Shown here: piece after piece, positions 21,593 through 31,765 of the stretch
Position numbering within the stretch: the stretch's first letter is position 1
Layout of the letters: each line of letters begins with the position of its first letter
Assembly (NCBI GenBank): GCA_037962975.1
Contig: CM075675.1
Span: 5,590,001 to 5,654,000, forward strand
Source of the DNA: Clitoria ternatea
Taxonomy: Eukaryota; Streptophyta; Magnoliopsida; Fabales; Fabaceae
Reading direction: 5' to 3'
DNA: 64,000 nucleotides
Translations under genes and position numbers: made by a program
The notes under the pieces: model-generated
What the model was told of the DNA's origin: nothing
The model's database searches: none
What the model saw: the letters and a program-made list of their open reading frames with translations, nothing else

Positions 21593-22030
21593 TTTCAGAA
21601 ATTGAAACAAGACACAAAGTATGGAAAGAAAGTGGTTACCTAAGGATGGATGAGGATAGTGAATTAAGATTCACAGAGGCAAACACGATAATCTTCTCGA
21701 AACTTTTGCAGAAGTTCGTCAAGAGAATTAGGAGAAATGGTAACTGAGATTGCCAAATATGCCTATATCAGGGCACCAAAATTTTTCAAATACCCACTAA
21801 ACATAACCTGTCGTTTGCCCCCAAACGACTCCCGTTTAGTGGACCAAAATTGTCGTTTAGTACATCAAGGCGCGAAAATGCCATCGTTTCGTCACAGAGC
21901 TTTCTAAATGGGCCTACTAAATCCAAATTTTAGGCCCAACAAGCCCCTACGTGACGGTTATTAAGACATGCGCATTTAACGCAATAATGGCGCGCCCACG
22001 TGAATTAAGGCATTAAATGACCAATCATTA
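21593..22030 (-). promoter_or_regulatory. 5' leader and promoter-like region of antisense gene A
   Basis: On the minus strand a donor-like TTAG|GTAACC sits at 21639. Further upstream are GGGCC/TGGGCC-type motifs around 21915-21945 and a CACGTG G-box at 21997-22002 within GCCCACGTGAATTAAGGCATTAAA. A similar block with CACGTG lies upstream of gene B (26439-26444). No strong TATA box was recognised. The promoter role is inferred from position and conservation between the copies. Confidence 0.5.
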
Positions 22031-22320
22031 GAAACGTGGCCACCATTACTCGAATACCAAGGGTTGCGAAATTCGATAAACTTCTGATATTCCCATTGTC
22101 GAATCCGCCCTTAAAATTTCACCACTACGGAACATGGTTCCCAAAGCGGATATTTACACTTCGGTACAAACCCGAAATCCAGATGTACTACGATCAATAT
22201 AGCTCATATGAGCAAGTCAACTGCTTCCTCACATCAGCTAGGGGGCTAGTAGAGGTAAGACTTGGATTTCGGATGGAGCGAAAATTGCCAATTGAATCCG
22301 CACTCCCTTGATTGGAAAAA
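22031..22320 (+). other. End of module A with a polypurine-like copy
   Basis: TAGCTCATATGAGCAA...CCTCACATCAGCTAGGGGG at 22199-22245 matches the sequence just upstream of the 3' LTR (TAGCTTATGTGAACAA...CCCTCACACAAGCTAGGGG, 26690-26736). It looks like an internal duplicate of the element's polypurine tract region. The plus-strand frame of 91 codons here has no recognisable product. Confidence 0.55.
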
Positions 22321-22327
22321 TTCATCA

Positions 22328-23065
22328 GGACGGATGATCTCAATCACTTATTCAGTGAATCGATGATGTAACTCCTGGTACGAAGAGCTCCACTAATCAT
22401 TCCAGGACGGATGATCTCAATCACATATTTTGTGATTCGATGGTGTAACTCCTGGTGTGAATCATTCCAGGACGGATGATCTCAATCACCTATTTCAGTG
22501 ATTTGATGATGTAACTCCTGGTATGAACAATTCTCATCATCATTCTTACGATGAAAGTATTCACTCAATCCGTACTCTTACGATTGAAAAATGTCTCCAG
22601 GATGGATTATCTAAATCACTTAATCTGTGATCTCACGATGTAACTCTTGACGATGTGTACTTTTCCAGAACGGATAACCTCAGTCACCCATTATGTGATA
22701 TGACGATGTAACTCCTAACGCGGTGTACCTGCCCAGGACGGATGATCTCAATCACCCATGCTGTGATCTGACGATGTAACTCCTGGCGCAATACACACCC
22801 AAAGGACGGATGATCTCAATCACCTAATATGCGACCTGATGATGTAATTCCTGGTATCGTACACATCCCCAAGACGGATGATCTCAATCACTTATGAAGT
22901 GATTTCATGATAAAACACCTGGCATGATCAATACTCATAATCATCTTTATGATGGAAAATTCTGAAAGTCAGTCCGCACTTTCGCTTTCTAGTGGTATTC
23001 TCCCAGGACGGATACTCTTTATCACCTATTATGTGATACAATGACGTAACTCCTGGCGTAGAAAA
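22328..23065 (+). repeat. Hairpin-containing tandem repeat, nine copies, module B
   Basis: Nine units of about 65-135 bp follow the pattern AGGACGGATGATCTCAATCAC, a 6-9 base loop, GTGATnnGA(C/T)GATGTAACTCCTGG. In most units the arms form a 5-6 bp stem, such as AATCAC/GTGATT. One unit has TATCAC/GTGATA, a paired change. Three longer units also carry a second small palindrome of the ATCAT...ATGAT type. This is the same family as 17698-17832. Confidence 0.85.
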
Positions 23066-23527
23066 AACTCCCATCATCATCCTTATGATAAAGGACTCAA
23101 ACACCACTTCCTTGCGGTTCCCTAAACTTGGAACAATATTATCGTCTCCTGTAAGAATATTACGGGTTAGAAGCAGTCATCCGTCCTATTACACTACTTT
23201 GCTAAACAGCGGATCGACCCATCTTTCCCCAAAAGAATTAAGGATCATGCCCCAGAGACAGGCACCTTCTTCTTAATACGCACTTGGGGACATGTATATA
23301 TGTATCCGTTCTAAATTTTATTTGTTATTTAATCTTCCGAGGCTATTATTTCAATCCGGCCTTAAGATTAATTACACTGAACGGATTAGTAACGATTTAT
23401 ATATACATGAAACAATGAAGACAAATTTCTTCAACCAAAATTCATTCATTGAAATGAAATTACATATAATAGTTTAGAATCCGGAGTTGATCCCGGTACA
23501 CAACTATGCGTATAAATAAAAACAAAA
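23066..23527 (-). other. Spacer and 3' untranslated region of antisense gene B
   Basis: AT-rich spacer with no credible frame. AATCCGGAGTTGATCCCGG at 23478-23496 matches the sequence below gene A, 30-60 bases beyond the stop codon in both genes. This suggests a conserved 3'-UTR element or simply shared ancestry. Confidence 0.5.
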
Positions 23528-25754
23528 CTACTGAGGAGGAATCTGTTCTTCAGTTTTTTGTGCCTCCTCAGCACCAGGCTCTCGTCCCCCTTCCTTTGGA
23601 ACCTCCGCAGGAGTCTCACCTCCAGGAGCTTCAACCCTTTCTTCAGTAGAGGGAACCTCGGACATAGGAAAGACATAATCCGGTCCCATGGTTTGACCCT
23701 CAGGAAGAGGAGGCAAACCATACAGGGACGTCGGTGGATCTTCGTGACGACCATCCACCACTGCGACTAACTTTCCCCCATGGAATTCATAGAACGGATC
23801 TATTCCATAAAGGTCAAGTTTCGCAGTGGGGTTGCGGTAGAAAACTTGGCGTATAGCTAGGCCGAAGGATTCTTCGACAGCCCGGCTGCATATATCAACA
23901 GCTTCTTCTCTCTCAGCTTTCGCTGTAGCCAATTCTCCCCGCAACTTGGACAGCTCCTCACTAGACACCTCCAACTCCGCATTCCTAGCCTTCAGTCCCT
24001 CTATCTCAAGAAGGAGCTTCTTCTCCCTTTGAGACCACTCTTCAGCATCAGCCTTATTTTTATCCTGGCTGCTGCGGAGTTCTTCCTCCTTCTCTGCCAC
24101 CTTGCCTTCCAAGTTTTTAAGATCGACTTTGAGTTTGAGATTCTCTTTAGTGATGAGATCCCCAAACTCCTTAGACTTGTGAAGACGATCTTCCATTAAC
24201 TTCACGGCGGCTTTGTCCTTTTCCGAGGAAAGCTTGAGTTCTTTCAATTCGTCGCTCAATTCCTCAACTTTATCGGCGCTGCTAGCCAACTCACTGATTG
24301 AAGAAAGCACTCCAGCAAGTTCAGCTAATTGCCACCTTCCGGCCTCACACGCTTCCGTAATTTCTTTAGGACTGAGTGTAGGCCGGAGTTTGTACATCGG
24401 AGGAGGAAGAGTGGCCGGAGTAGAACCTTCATAAGAGAGGAAGGGGGTGAGAAACGAGGTCGTTGGGAAGGAGGTCGGATTTGACCCAGAAGCTCCAGCA
24501 GCAGTTTCTTTGCCCTCCGAAGTTTTGCGCTTTTTGGACGGGCCTCCCACTGAGTCATTTTTGATTTTTCTTCTCCTCTCAGAAATTGGAGGATGACCCG
24601 TAGATTCATCAGCGGCAGAAGAACCGCCCTCAACCAACGGAACGTCCCCTTCAGCATCCGAGGTCAGTATTATTAACTCAGGACGATCCTTGGTTGAGGG
24701 CCTGGGCTTCACTTCATTCTCACGGGAGACGGATTTACCAGCCGCTTTGAATTTCTTTAATTTATCCATCTCCGGAGTTTGCTGTTCTATTTCACCTACA
24801 TGAACAAACACAAAATGTCAGCAACTACAAATATTCTATACATATTTGATAAAGGAGAAAAGATAGAATAAAACGAGAAGTACGCAAATATTCCTCCCGG
24901 ACTCCGCTTGAGCTACTTAGCAAACGCCTACACGAGAAGACGTGACGACCTGTAGTGTGCGATTCAAGTGCGAACAACACTCTTGACGTCTCACGAGACA
25001 GATCGGATTGATCAGTGTAGTACGCGTGCGAGCTCAAGAGGAAATGTTTGTGAGTCCAGCTCAAGGGAAATTTGTCGACGTCCTCTTCGTCCTTCCAAAA
25101 TTTTGGTTTGCCCTTCTTGATGGAGATGCGAGTGAAGTAAGTCTTGAAGGACTTCCCATCAACCTTGGCCGAATCAGTATAAGACTCAAAGTTCACAAAA
25201 GAACAGAGAGTCCGGAGTGTCACCAAACCAACTCCGCCCTGTTTATTCGCCCTTCTAACTACCTGGGTATAGTAGAACAGCATCGCTACTGTTGGCGTGA
25301 AATTGAAATGCTCCCCAAGCACTTCAAGAGCTCGGATGAGGCCCCAACCGTTGGGATGAAGTTGAGAGGGTGCACAGTTCAGAAACCTCAAGACACCCAT
25401 CTGGAGTTCGGTTAAAGGGAAACGAACTCCCAGATTATGGAAGATAAAGTCATACATGTACACTGAACGGTCGTTGGGGACGACATGACATATCCGCTCT
25501 GATGGAAGTGGCGCGTAAACCCTGTACCACTTTTTCGTCTCTTCATCCGAACTCAGCGTGAACCTCGGTTGAATCCGAGATCCCTCCTCATCCGCATGAC
25601 GAGAGGCAAGGTCCTTAAACTCGCTGGATACCCAACAGAAAGGCCATTTAGCCTGAACCTCCTCCCAATTTAGTCTCGAAGCAACTACGCTGTAGAGACC
25701 TTCTGCTGTCTTTGAAATGGCGCTGTCTCCAGAAGATCCTTCTCCAGTTGCCAT
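23528..25754 (-). CDS. Antisense gene B of the Tat element: PF04195-like domain plus coiled coil, two exons
   Basis: Exon 1 is 25754-24884 and exon 2 is 24795-23528, joined by an 88-bp intron (GTACTT...ATGTAG) at the same position and phase as in gene A (EEYLR|EIEQQ); the product is 712 aa. Residues about 80-230 carry the PF04195-like block (NLGVRFPLTELQMGVLRFLNCAPSQL is nearly the same as in A). Exon 2 encodes a basic/acidic linker, a Leu/Glu/Lys coiled coil and the GIDPFYEFHGGKLVAVVD motif. Both exon 2 copies are 1268 nt. It lacks A's Arg/Gly-rich N-terminus. The start ATG lies 28 bases below a candidate 5'-UTR acceptor (CGTAG at 25783), giving a possible 289-bp leader intron from 26071. 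A structural or nucleic-acid-binding role is possible but unproven. Confidence 0.82.
24796..24883 (-). other. Intron of antisense gene B (88 bp)
   Basis: Donor GTACTT after TTTGC, acceptor CATGTAG before GTGAAATAG. The phase and flanking codons are the same as in gene A, while intron sequence and length differ. Confidence 0.85.
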
Positions 25755-26530
25755 TGGAAATATCTAAACCGAACTCCTTAATCTACGATAAGGAATAAAA
25801 TGTCGTCAGAAAGTTGCAATCATTATTCACTGCATTTTTAAAGCAATTACAATCAGAGGGCGACTCTGAGAAGGGAAAGGTCACTTCCCGCAGTGAATAA
25901 GATCCCCTTTCTGAGCGACGCGGTTCAGTCTTAGGAAGAATCACAAGGATTCTTCCCCACGACTGTTAGGGTTGAGGGAAACTGATTCCCTCCCCTTAGA
26001 TGAAGCCTACTTTCTATAACTACGAGTAGCAACTCAAAACAAAACTAAAGCAACAAGGAAAAGATAGTTACCTCAGATGACGGTGATGAATTTGAGGAAC
26101 GATGAGACCCTCGCAATGTAGGCTATAAACTTCCTTGCAAAATTTCTGCAGAGTTTCGTTGAGAAAGCAAAAGCAAGTGGAACCCAGAATCCACTAAGTA
26201 TTCCTTTTAAAGGAAACAAAGAGGACCGGTTACCTCTTCTTGAAGTTGTGTCGTTCTCGATAAAACGCACCCGTTCACAAGCGAAACGACACAACCGTTC
26301 CAAATTCTTGGGCGCCAAAACGATAGCGACTCAGCAAAGGGCTATCCACAAGGCCCAAAAGTTTCGAAAATTTCAGGCCCATTAAACCCAAAACGACGGT
26401 TAATGAGATTTTCATCTCAGGCGCAATAATTGCTTGCCCACGTGATTAAAAGCATTAATGTCTAATCATGCAACGCAATTTACGCTTTACAGCCGTTACA
26501 CAAACTTCAAGAGCTTTCAATTCCAATAAA
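25755..26530 (-). promoter_or_regulatory. 5' leader and promoter-like region of antisense gene B
   Basis: On the minus strand: donor-like TCTGAG|GTAACT at 26071, GGGCC-type motifs near 26350-26385, and CACGTG at 26439-26444 inside GCCCACGTGATTAAAAGCATTAATG. The order donor, GGGCC motifs, G-box is the same as upstream of gene A. Promoter activity is inferred. Confidence 0.5.
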
Positions 26531-26727
26531 CTCTTGAAATTCTCACACAACGAATCTTTGTCTGAATCCGTTGTGACAGTACCGAAAGGTCTTTTCGATT
26601 AAATTCAGAGCGGTTCTTTACGAATAACAACAGATGCTAAGGAACTGTTACACACGTAAGCTTACCGATATTAAGACCTCTCGCAGGTTGAGTAGCTTAT
26701 GTGAACAACTATTCAGTCCCTCACACA
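26531..26727 (+). other. Sequence before the polypurine tract
   Basis: No frame or repeat of note except the segment near 26690-26727 that is duplicated at 22199-22235. Confidence 0.4.
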
Positions 26728-26741
26728 AGCTAGGGGACATA
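26728..26741 (+). other. Polypurine tract of the Tat element
   Basis: AGCTAGGGGACATA abuts the 3' LTR start. The run is short and interrupted, but its position and the internal copy at 22236-22246 support it. Confidence 0.6.
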
Positions 26742-27480
26742 TGATCCGGTCTCAATACCGGTATCCGATCTGCTATACATATTTCAACGTCTTTGATAAG
26801 ACATCTACGTGTAACCGGTGTCATCGGTATACATCCGGACTGTAATTCCGTATCAGGCGTTCTCCCTATACCGGTCATCCAGGATAACACCATGACATCG
26901 GATAATACACACGTCACTATGCAAAAGACAAGGATTGTTGCTACAGGGATCGATCAATAATTCCCTGCACTACGAGCCAAATTCTGCTCACGGGAATGGT
27001 CAACTTGTTCCCTAATCCTAGTCTACATTCTCTACGCTCAATATAAAATAGCCACTTGACCCAATCATGCAGGTAAATGCGCAATATAATAATGCTAATG
27101 GGAGTTGGTGGTTCCCCACCAACGAGTCCTCGTTAATCGAGCCAATCAGGTATATGAACTAACTTCATGATTGAAGTTAAGGATCTTCACCTTGATCTTC
27201 AGCTCTTTTACGACTGATTACTCTCGGAATACATTCCTTACTTGGAATATAATCACTGACTTGAGCGTCGGAGAATCTTTGCAGGTGACACCACCATTCG
27301 CCCACTTCAACGCGTTAGGTCGGTGTGAAGGATCTCCACAACGCCCAATCCGCTCTCCTCATTCAAGGACGACGGATACATACATCGGATACACATACAT
27401 ACGGTCTACTAGAGAGTATTGACATACTATTTGTGACTGGCTTGAGATCGGATCTCTTGACCCCGGTTCAGGACAGATCA
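26742..27480 (+). repeat. 3' LTR of the Tat element
   Basis: 739 bp with TG...CA ends (TGATCCGG...GACAGATCA), followed by the duplication GGTTA. It differs from the 5' LTR at three sites by eye. Confidence 0.93.
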
Positions 27481-27485
27481 GGTTA

Positions 27486-27872
27486 TACTCACCCTTACTG
27501 TTGACAATTTTCAGAGGAATTAGGAAATCAAGAACCCGAGTATGAAGAACAACAATATGCTGAACCCACTGAGAACGATTGTTAAAGATAGAATTTATAT
27601 AGATTGAATATTTATTAATGATAATAAGACACCGGATGACTGTATAATATTTAAGGGTGCCTGCGTGCCCCATTCTGTTATGAGTACAATTATTTGTAAG
27701 TTTGTGAATGACTATGTGATATATCCACTATTTGCTTCCACTGATCTGCCATCTTTTTATTTTAAAAAATAAAAATAAAAAAAATATTCACTTTTTATGA
27801 AAACTGTTAACACTCTTAGTTAAATAGGATGATCCTATAGAATGGTTGTCTTATCTAACCGAGGGTGTTACA
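27486..27872 (+). repeat. Last piece of the chromovirus LTR
   Basis: It matches 6092-6475 in reverse complement, including TGCCTGCGTGCCCCATTCTGTTATGAGTACAATTATTTG and the terminus CTAACCGAGGGTGTTACA. It ends the host LTR that began at 393. The next bases, GAAAC, may be the outer target-site duplication. Confidence 0.82.
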
Positions 27873-27927
27873 GAAACCGCATAACCCACGGGTTAAACCG
27901 AGTATGGCCCGCGACCTAATGGCCTAG

Positions 27928-27964
<37 letters not shown>

Positions 27965-28128
27965 TAATCTTAAAAAAAGAATGAGCATATTTGTTTAAGT
28001 ACAATGACTATTTGACTAATGGACTTATTGCATCTATTGTTGTTTTTATGTATTTTGTAATTGTATTTGGAGTTGTTAAGACATTGGTGATGTTATTAAT
28101 TATTATCATGCATTTGGAACCTATTTGT
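27873..28128. other. AT-rich spacer with an AT microsatellite
   Basis: Contains a (TA)n run at about 27930-27958 and GC-rich motifs (CCGCATAACCCACGGGTTAAACC) resembling fragments of a hAT-like element. No gene. Confidence 0.4.
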
Positions 28129-28196
28129 TGTAACACCCTCTTATATACACGAGATATGTATATTGTTATTGCTTTTAAAAACTTTAGAAAGATGTA

Positions 28197-28235
<39 letters not shown>

Positions 28236-31200
28236 TCTTATCTCGCGTATACAATGACGTATATACATCTGATTTTCTTTGAAATTTTGAAAGTAAAAAA
28301 AAAAACATTTGTCTTTCAATATTTGTCCATAATGACAAAATAAATTTATAGAAATCATAAGTGATAAAAGATTACAGTATCAAAGTTTAACATTCACCTT
28401 GTTATAATTATCTAACTTGATATTGTAATAAGGTGAACTAAAATTAAATTATACCTCTACTACGACTGTGATCAATCCTTTCCTAACCCTCGAACCATAG
28501 GTTTTTGGAATCCTACTCTTGCTATATCTCTTCACCCATCCGATTGAGGATAAGACCACTTTACCCTCTTATAATTACGTCCTTTCATCTTGGACTGCTA
28601 GCTATATATCACATAGCATTTATTTTGGACACAAATTCAAACAAGAATGAGTGAGAAACAAAATATAATATCTTATAGATAAGACATAAGCATAAGGGTT
28701 TTCACAAACTAATATAATAATATCAATCATAATCTCATACACAATCAATTATGAATATAGTGTTTCCTCATACATAACAATTATATTTTCATTCACAACC
28801 ACCCACATAGAATGTCACAATTACATGAATGTTATGTGATGCTTTTAATGCTACTATATCATTCAGATTATGCATGTGAGCCCTTAAAGTTTTAATTTGC
28901 ACTGGGCCAACTAGGAATTTACACTGTTCCATAATTCCGGATAGCAATAACATAAATGCCTTCATGGCATATGATCAACTCAACTGGCATGGAAACACTT
29001 AGAGACTAGTCAGATTGAGAAGGTTTTTATTGTGAAAGTACCTGACACTAGGGAGCGACCCCAGGTCACCTGAAGCACCCTTTCACACCCTCTCATCCCA
29101 AGGCTCGCAATTAAGCCTCCTCTAATGTATCATCGGTTTCTATAATCCGTCCCCAGGCAATATCACATCTCATTCCTCTTTAATGATTCATGATGCATGA
29201 ACTACTTGCGTATTGATTTGGTTAAGACTTTTAGAAACTCAAGTATAAATTATATCTTCGGGGCCTACAAATAACAACATAGCCACCCCGATAAACTGTA
29301 CATTTCCAAACTCTTAAATAAGTTCTGTCACACGCAAAAGAATTTCATTACAATTTTCTATCATTCACATATCAATATTATTGTGATTTGAATTTCAAAG
29401 TCTTAATATATATTCCAAACCTTCTTTAGAGCATTTATAAAAAAATAATTTACTTTAGACACAAGTTTGAATTATAGATCCTTTTCCATCTATAATTATA
29501 ATACTTGAAAAATATATAATAAAACACTTTTAAAATTGTTATTTTCAAAAGTTTAAAATGAAATATTATTGAAGTATCTTATTTCCATTTGAGAATCAAA
29601 TATTTTCATATATATATACATACATGAATATATTATTTTCATAAAACAATTTCTTTTTTTTAATAACTAAAAATTATTCTAAAATTTAATTAAATAATTT
29701 ATTTTGAAAGATAAAAGTAAGTTATAGAAATTATATACTTTTATTGAAAATTAAGAAAAATTTCTTAACAATAATTCTGAATAAACATTGAGAAATTATT
29801 ATAAATAATTTCTTTTAAAGTAATACTGTAAAGAGTAAGAAATAAGTATATTCTTACTGAGTTTTAGCTTCACGTCTGTTTGCTATATGCTCAAACTCCA
29901 CATCATAAGATCATCAATCACTCATCAATCACAATCAAGTATTGTAATATCATCAATCACAATCAAATATCATCAATCACCAATATTATCAATCATAATC
30001 AAATCAAATAAATATCATTCATAAATATCATAATTTAAAGTTTAACAGTTATTTAATTTAATAAACTTAATTTCAAGCCCTTATAGTTCATTCCTCGCAT
30101 GGGTCTATGTAAGTCCATATAAGTCATAATACTTCAAGTTCTTGCATAGGTTTAGTTTAGTTCGTATAGGTTATAAAAGTCTAGGTCCTTGAATAGGTAT
30201 TTCAGAGTAAGTTACACAAGATACTTAATTTAAAATTTATTATTTTAAAATAATATTATTATTAAATTTAAAAAGAGTAGGGGACTCCACCCATTATTCT
30301 TATGTCTTTTCATATTATATTTTTATTTCACTCCTCCTTACCTGGAATTGCTACCAAAAGTGAATTCGTTCTGTGCCTCCGAGTTTTAAAAAATATTAAT
30401 ACTAATTTATTTTAGTATAGGCATACTATGAAAATTAAGATTACTATCAGAAATGATAAATAGTAATTATACATAGTAATAGTAAATAGTAACAGTAAAT
30501 AGTAAATTTTAAATAGTAACAGTAAATGATAAATCGTAAATAGAAATGGTAAATAGTAAATTTTGAATAATAACGGTAAATAGTAAATTTTAAATAGTAA
30601 CAGTAAATGATAAATCGTAAATAGAAATGATAAATAGTAAATTTTGAATAGTAACAGTAAATAGTAAATTTTGAATAATAACAGTAAATGATAAATCGTA
30701 AATAGAAATGGTAAATAGTAAATTTTGAATAGTAATGGTAAATAGTAAATTTTGAATAGTAATGATAAATAATAAATTTTGAATAGTAACAGTAACTAAT
30801 AAATTTTGAATAGCAACGGTAAACAATAAATTTTGAATAATAATAGTAAACGGTAAAGTGTGAATAGTAATAGTAAATAGTGGTAATTTATTTTTACTAT
30901 AGTAACTTATTCATAATAGTAATAGCATATTAATAGTTTACGAGTGCTAAAAAGAATAATCTAGATAATCATAAAAAGAATATAGAAAAAAGATGTTATT
31001 ACCTTACACCTCCAGCAGAACCTCTTTTTACCAAAAGAATTTACTCTTTACTAATTTCTTACGCACTATCTCTCTAGATTCTCTCTCTAATTTTAGTATG
31101 TAAATGTTGTAAATGAGCCATCTATTTATAGAAAGAGAATTTTACTATTTAAGATTACTTAATTATTTATTTTACTATTCATGATGTAAGTATTTACCAA

Positions 31201-31760
31201 CCGGTCACTATTCATGATATAAGTATTTACCAACCGATGATGTAAGCAATAAGTAAGCGATGATGTCGGCAGTGACATTTTAGTTATTAGATAAAAAGTT
31301 AAAGGTATTTTGGTCATTTTCTCAAATATTTAAAAAATTCAAAAAATTTCAAAAAATCATAAATAATGCATAGATCAAAAAGTTCTAAGGAATTATATTC
31401 TAATTCCTTCAAATTTTTATTTTAAAATTCTAATAAGAGTTAAATCTTAAATATGTAAAAACATAAATATAAGAACATAAAATAAAAATTGTGAATAATA
31501 AAGATATTAAAAATTCTTAATATAATTTTCTTAATTAGTGAATACTAATTAAGTCATTTTAAAATATTTGTTCAATATATTTTTTTTATTTTTTTATTTT
31601 TTTATTATTTTATTTTATTTTAAAAAAATAATTAAATATAAGTACCAAAATTTTATAAAAATATTAATTAGTTAAAAATCAACTAACTAATAGTAAGTAT
31701 TTTCTCATTAAAGAGATATTAATATCTATTTTCTATTTAAGTAGAAAATAGGATGTTACA
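28129..31760 (+). mobile_element. Solo LTR, TGTAACACCC type, 3.6 kb
   Basis: Starts TGTAACACCCTC and ends AATAGGATGTTACA. The 5-bp duplication TTTGT flanks it at 28124-28128 and 31761-31765. No coding region, primer site or polypurine tract is visible inside, so it is taken as a solo LTR. A related 5' fragment lies at 32659-33380. It contains a TA run near 28200-28231 and the minisatellite at 30430-30890. Confidence 0.85.
30430..30890 (+). repeat. AATAGTAAATTTTGAATAGTAACAG minisatellite
   Basis: Alternating AATAGTAAATTTT(G/A)AATA and GTAACAGTAAATGATAAATCGTAAATAGAAATG blocks repeat through about 460 bp. The derived frame (repeated TIQNLLFT) is a repeat artefact. Confidence 0.85.
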
Positions 31761-31765
31761 TTTGT

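Larger units (their letters stand above)
11247..27480 (+). mobile_element. Complete Tat-lineage Ty3/gypsy retrotransposon, 16.2 kb
   Basis: The element has two 739-bp LTRs (11247-11985, 26742-27480), a primer-binding-type site, one intact gag-pol frame (12051-17522), a 9.2-kb 3' region and a purine-rich tract before the 3' LTR. A second, archaeal-type RNase H after the normal one marks the Tat lineage. By eye the LTRs differ at three sites, so the insertion is young. The 3' region holds two antisense genes and two kinds of tandem repeat. No stop or frameshift was seen in gag-pol or either antisense gene. Additional antisense frames between pol and the 3' LTR are known in some Tat elements; two tandem copies are the unusual feature here. 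Confidence 0.93.
393..27872 (+). mobile_element. 3' LTR of the chromovirus, split into four pieces by nested insertions
   Basis: The LTR starts TGTAACATCC after the polypurine tract and ends ...GAGGGTGTTACA at 27872. Its pieces are 393-1387, 4810-6091, 9896-11246 and 27486-27872, about 4015 bp in total. The gaps are three insertions, each with a 5-bp target-site duplication. The assignment rests on those duplications and on a same-family solo LTR (6092-9890, opposite strand) that shows the uninterrupted order of the same segments. The 5' half carries many CCGAGTGAA-type repeats; the 3' half carries them in reverse complement. The second piece has a conserved ATTAAGGTAAGGGG motif near 5100. 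The outer target-site duplication cannot be checked because the 5' LTR is outside the window. Confidence 0.82.

Noticed and set aside
30590..30826. Minus-strand frame with repeated TIQNLLFT
   Set aside because: Translation of the AATAGTAAATTTT minisatellite.
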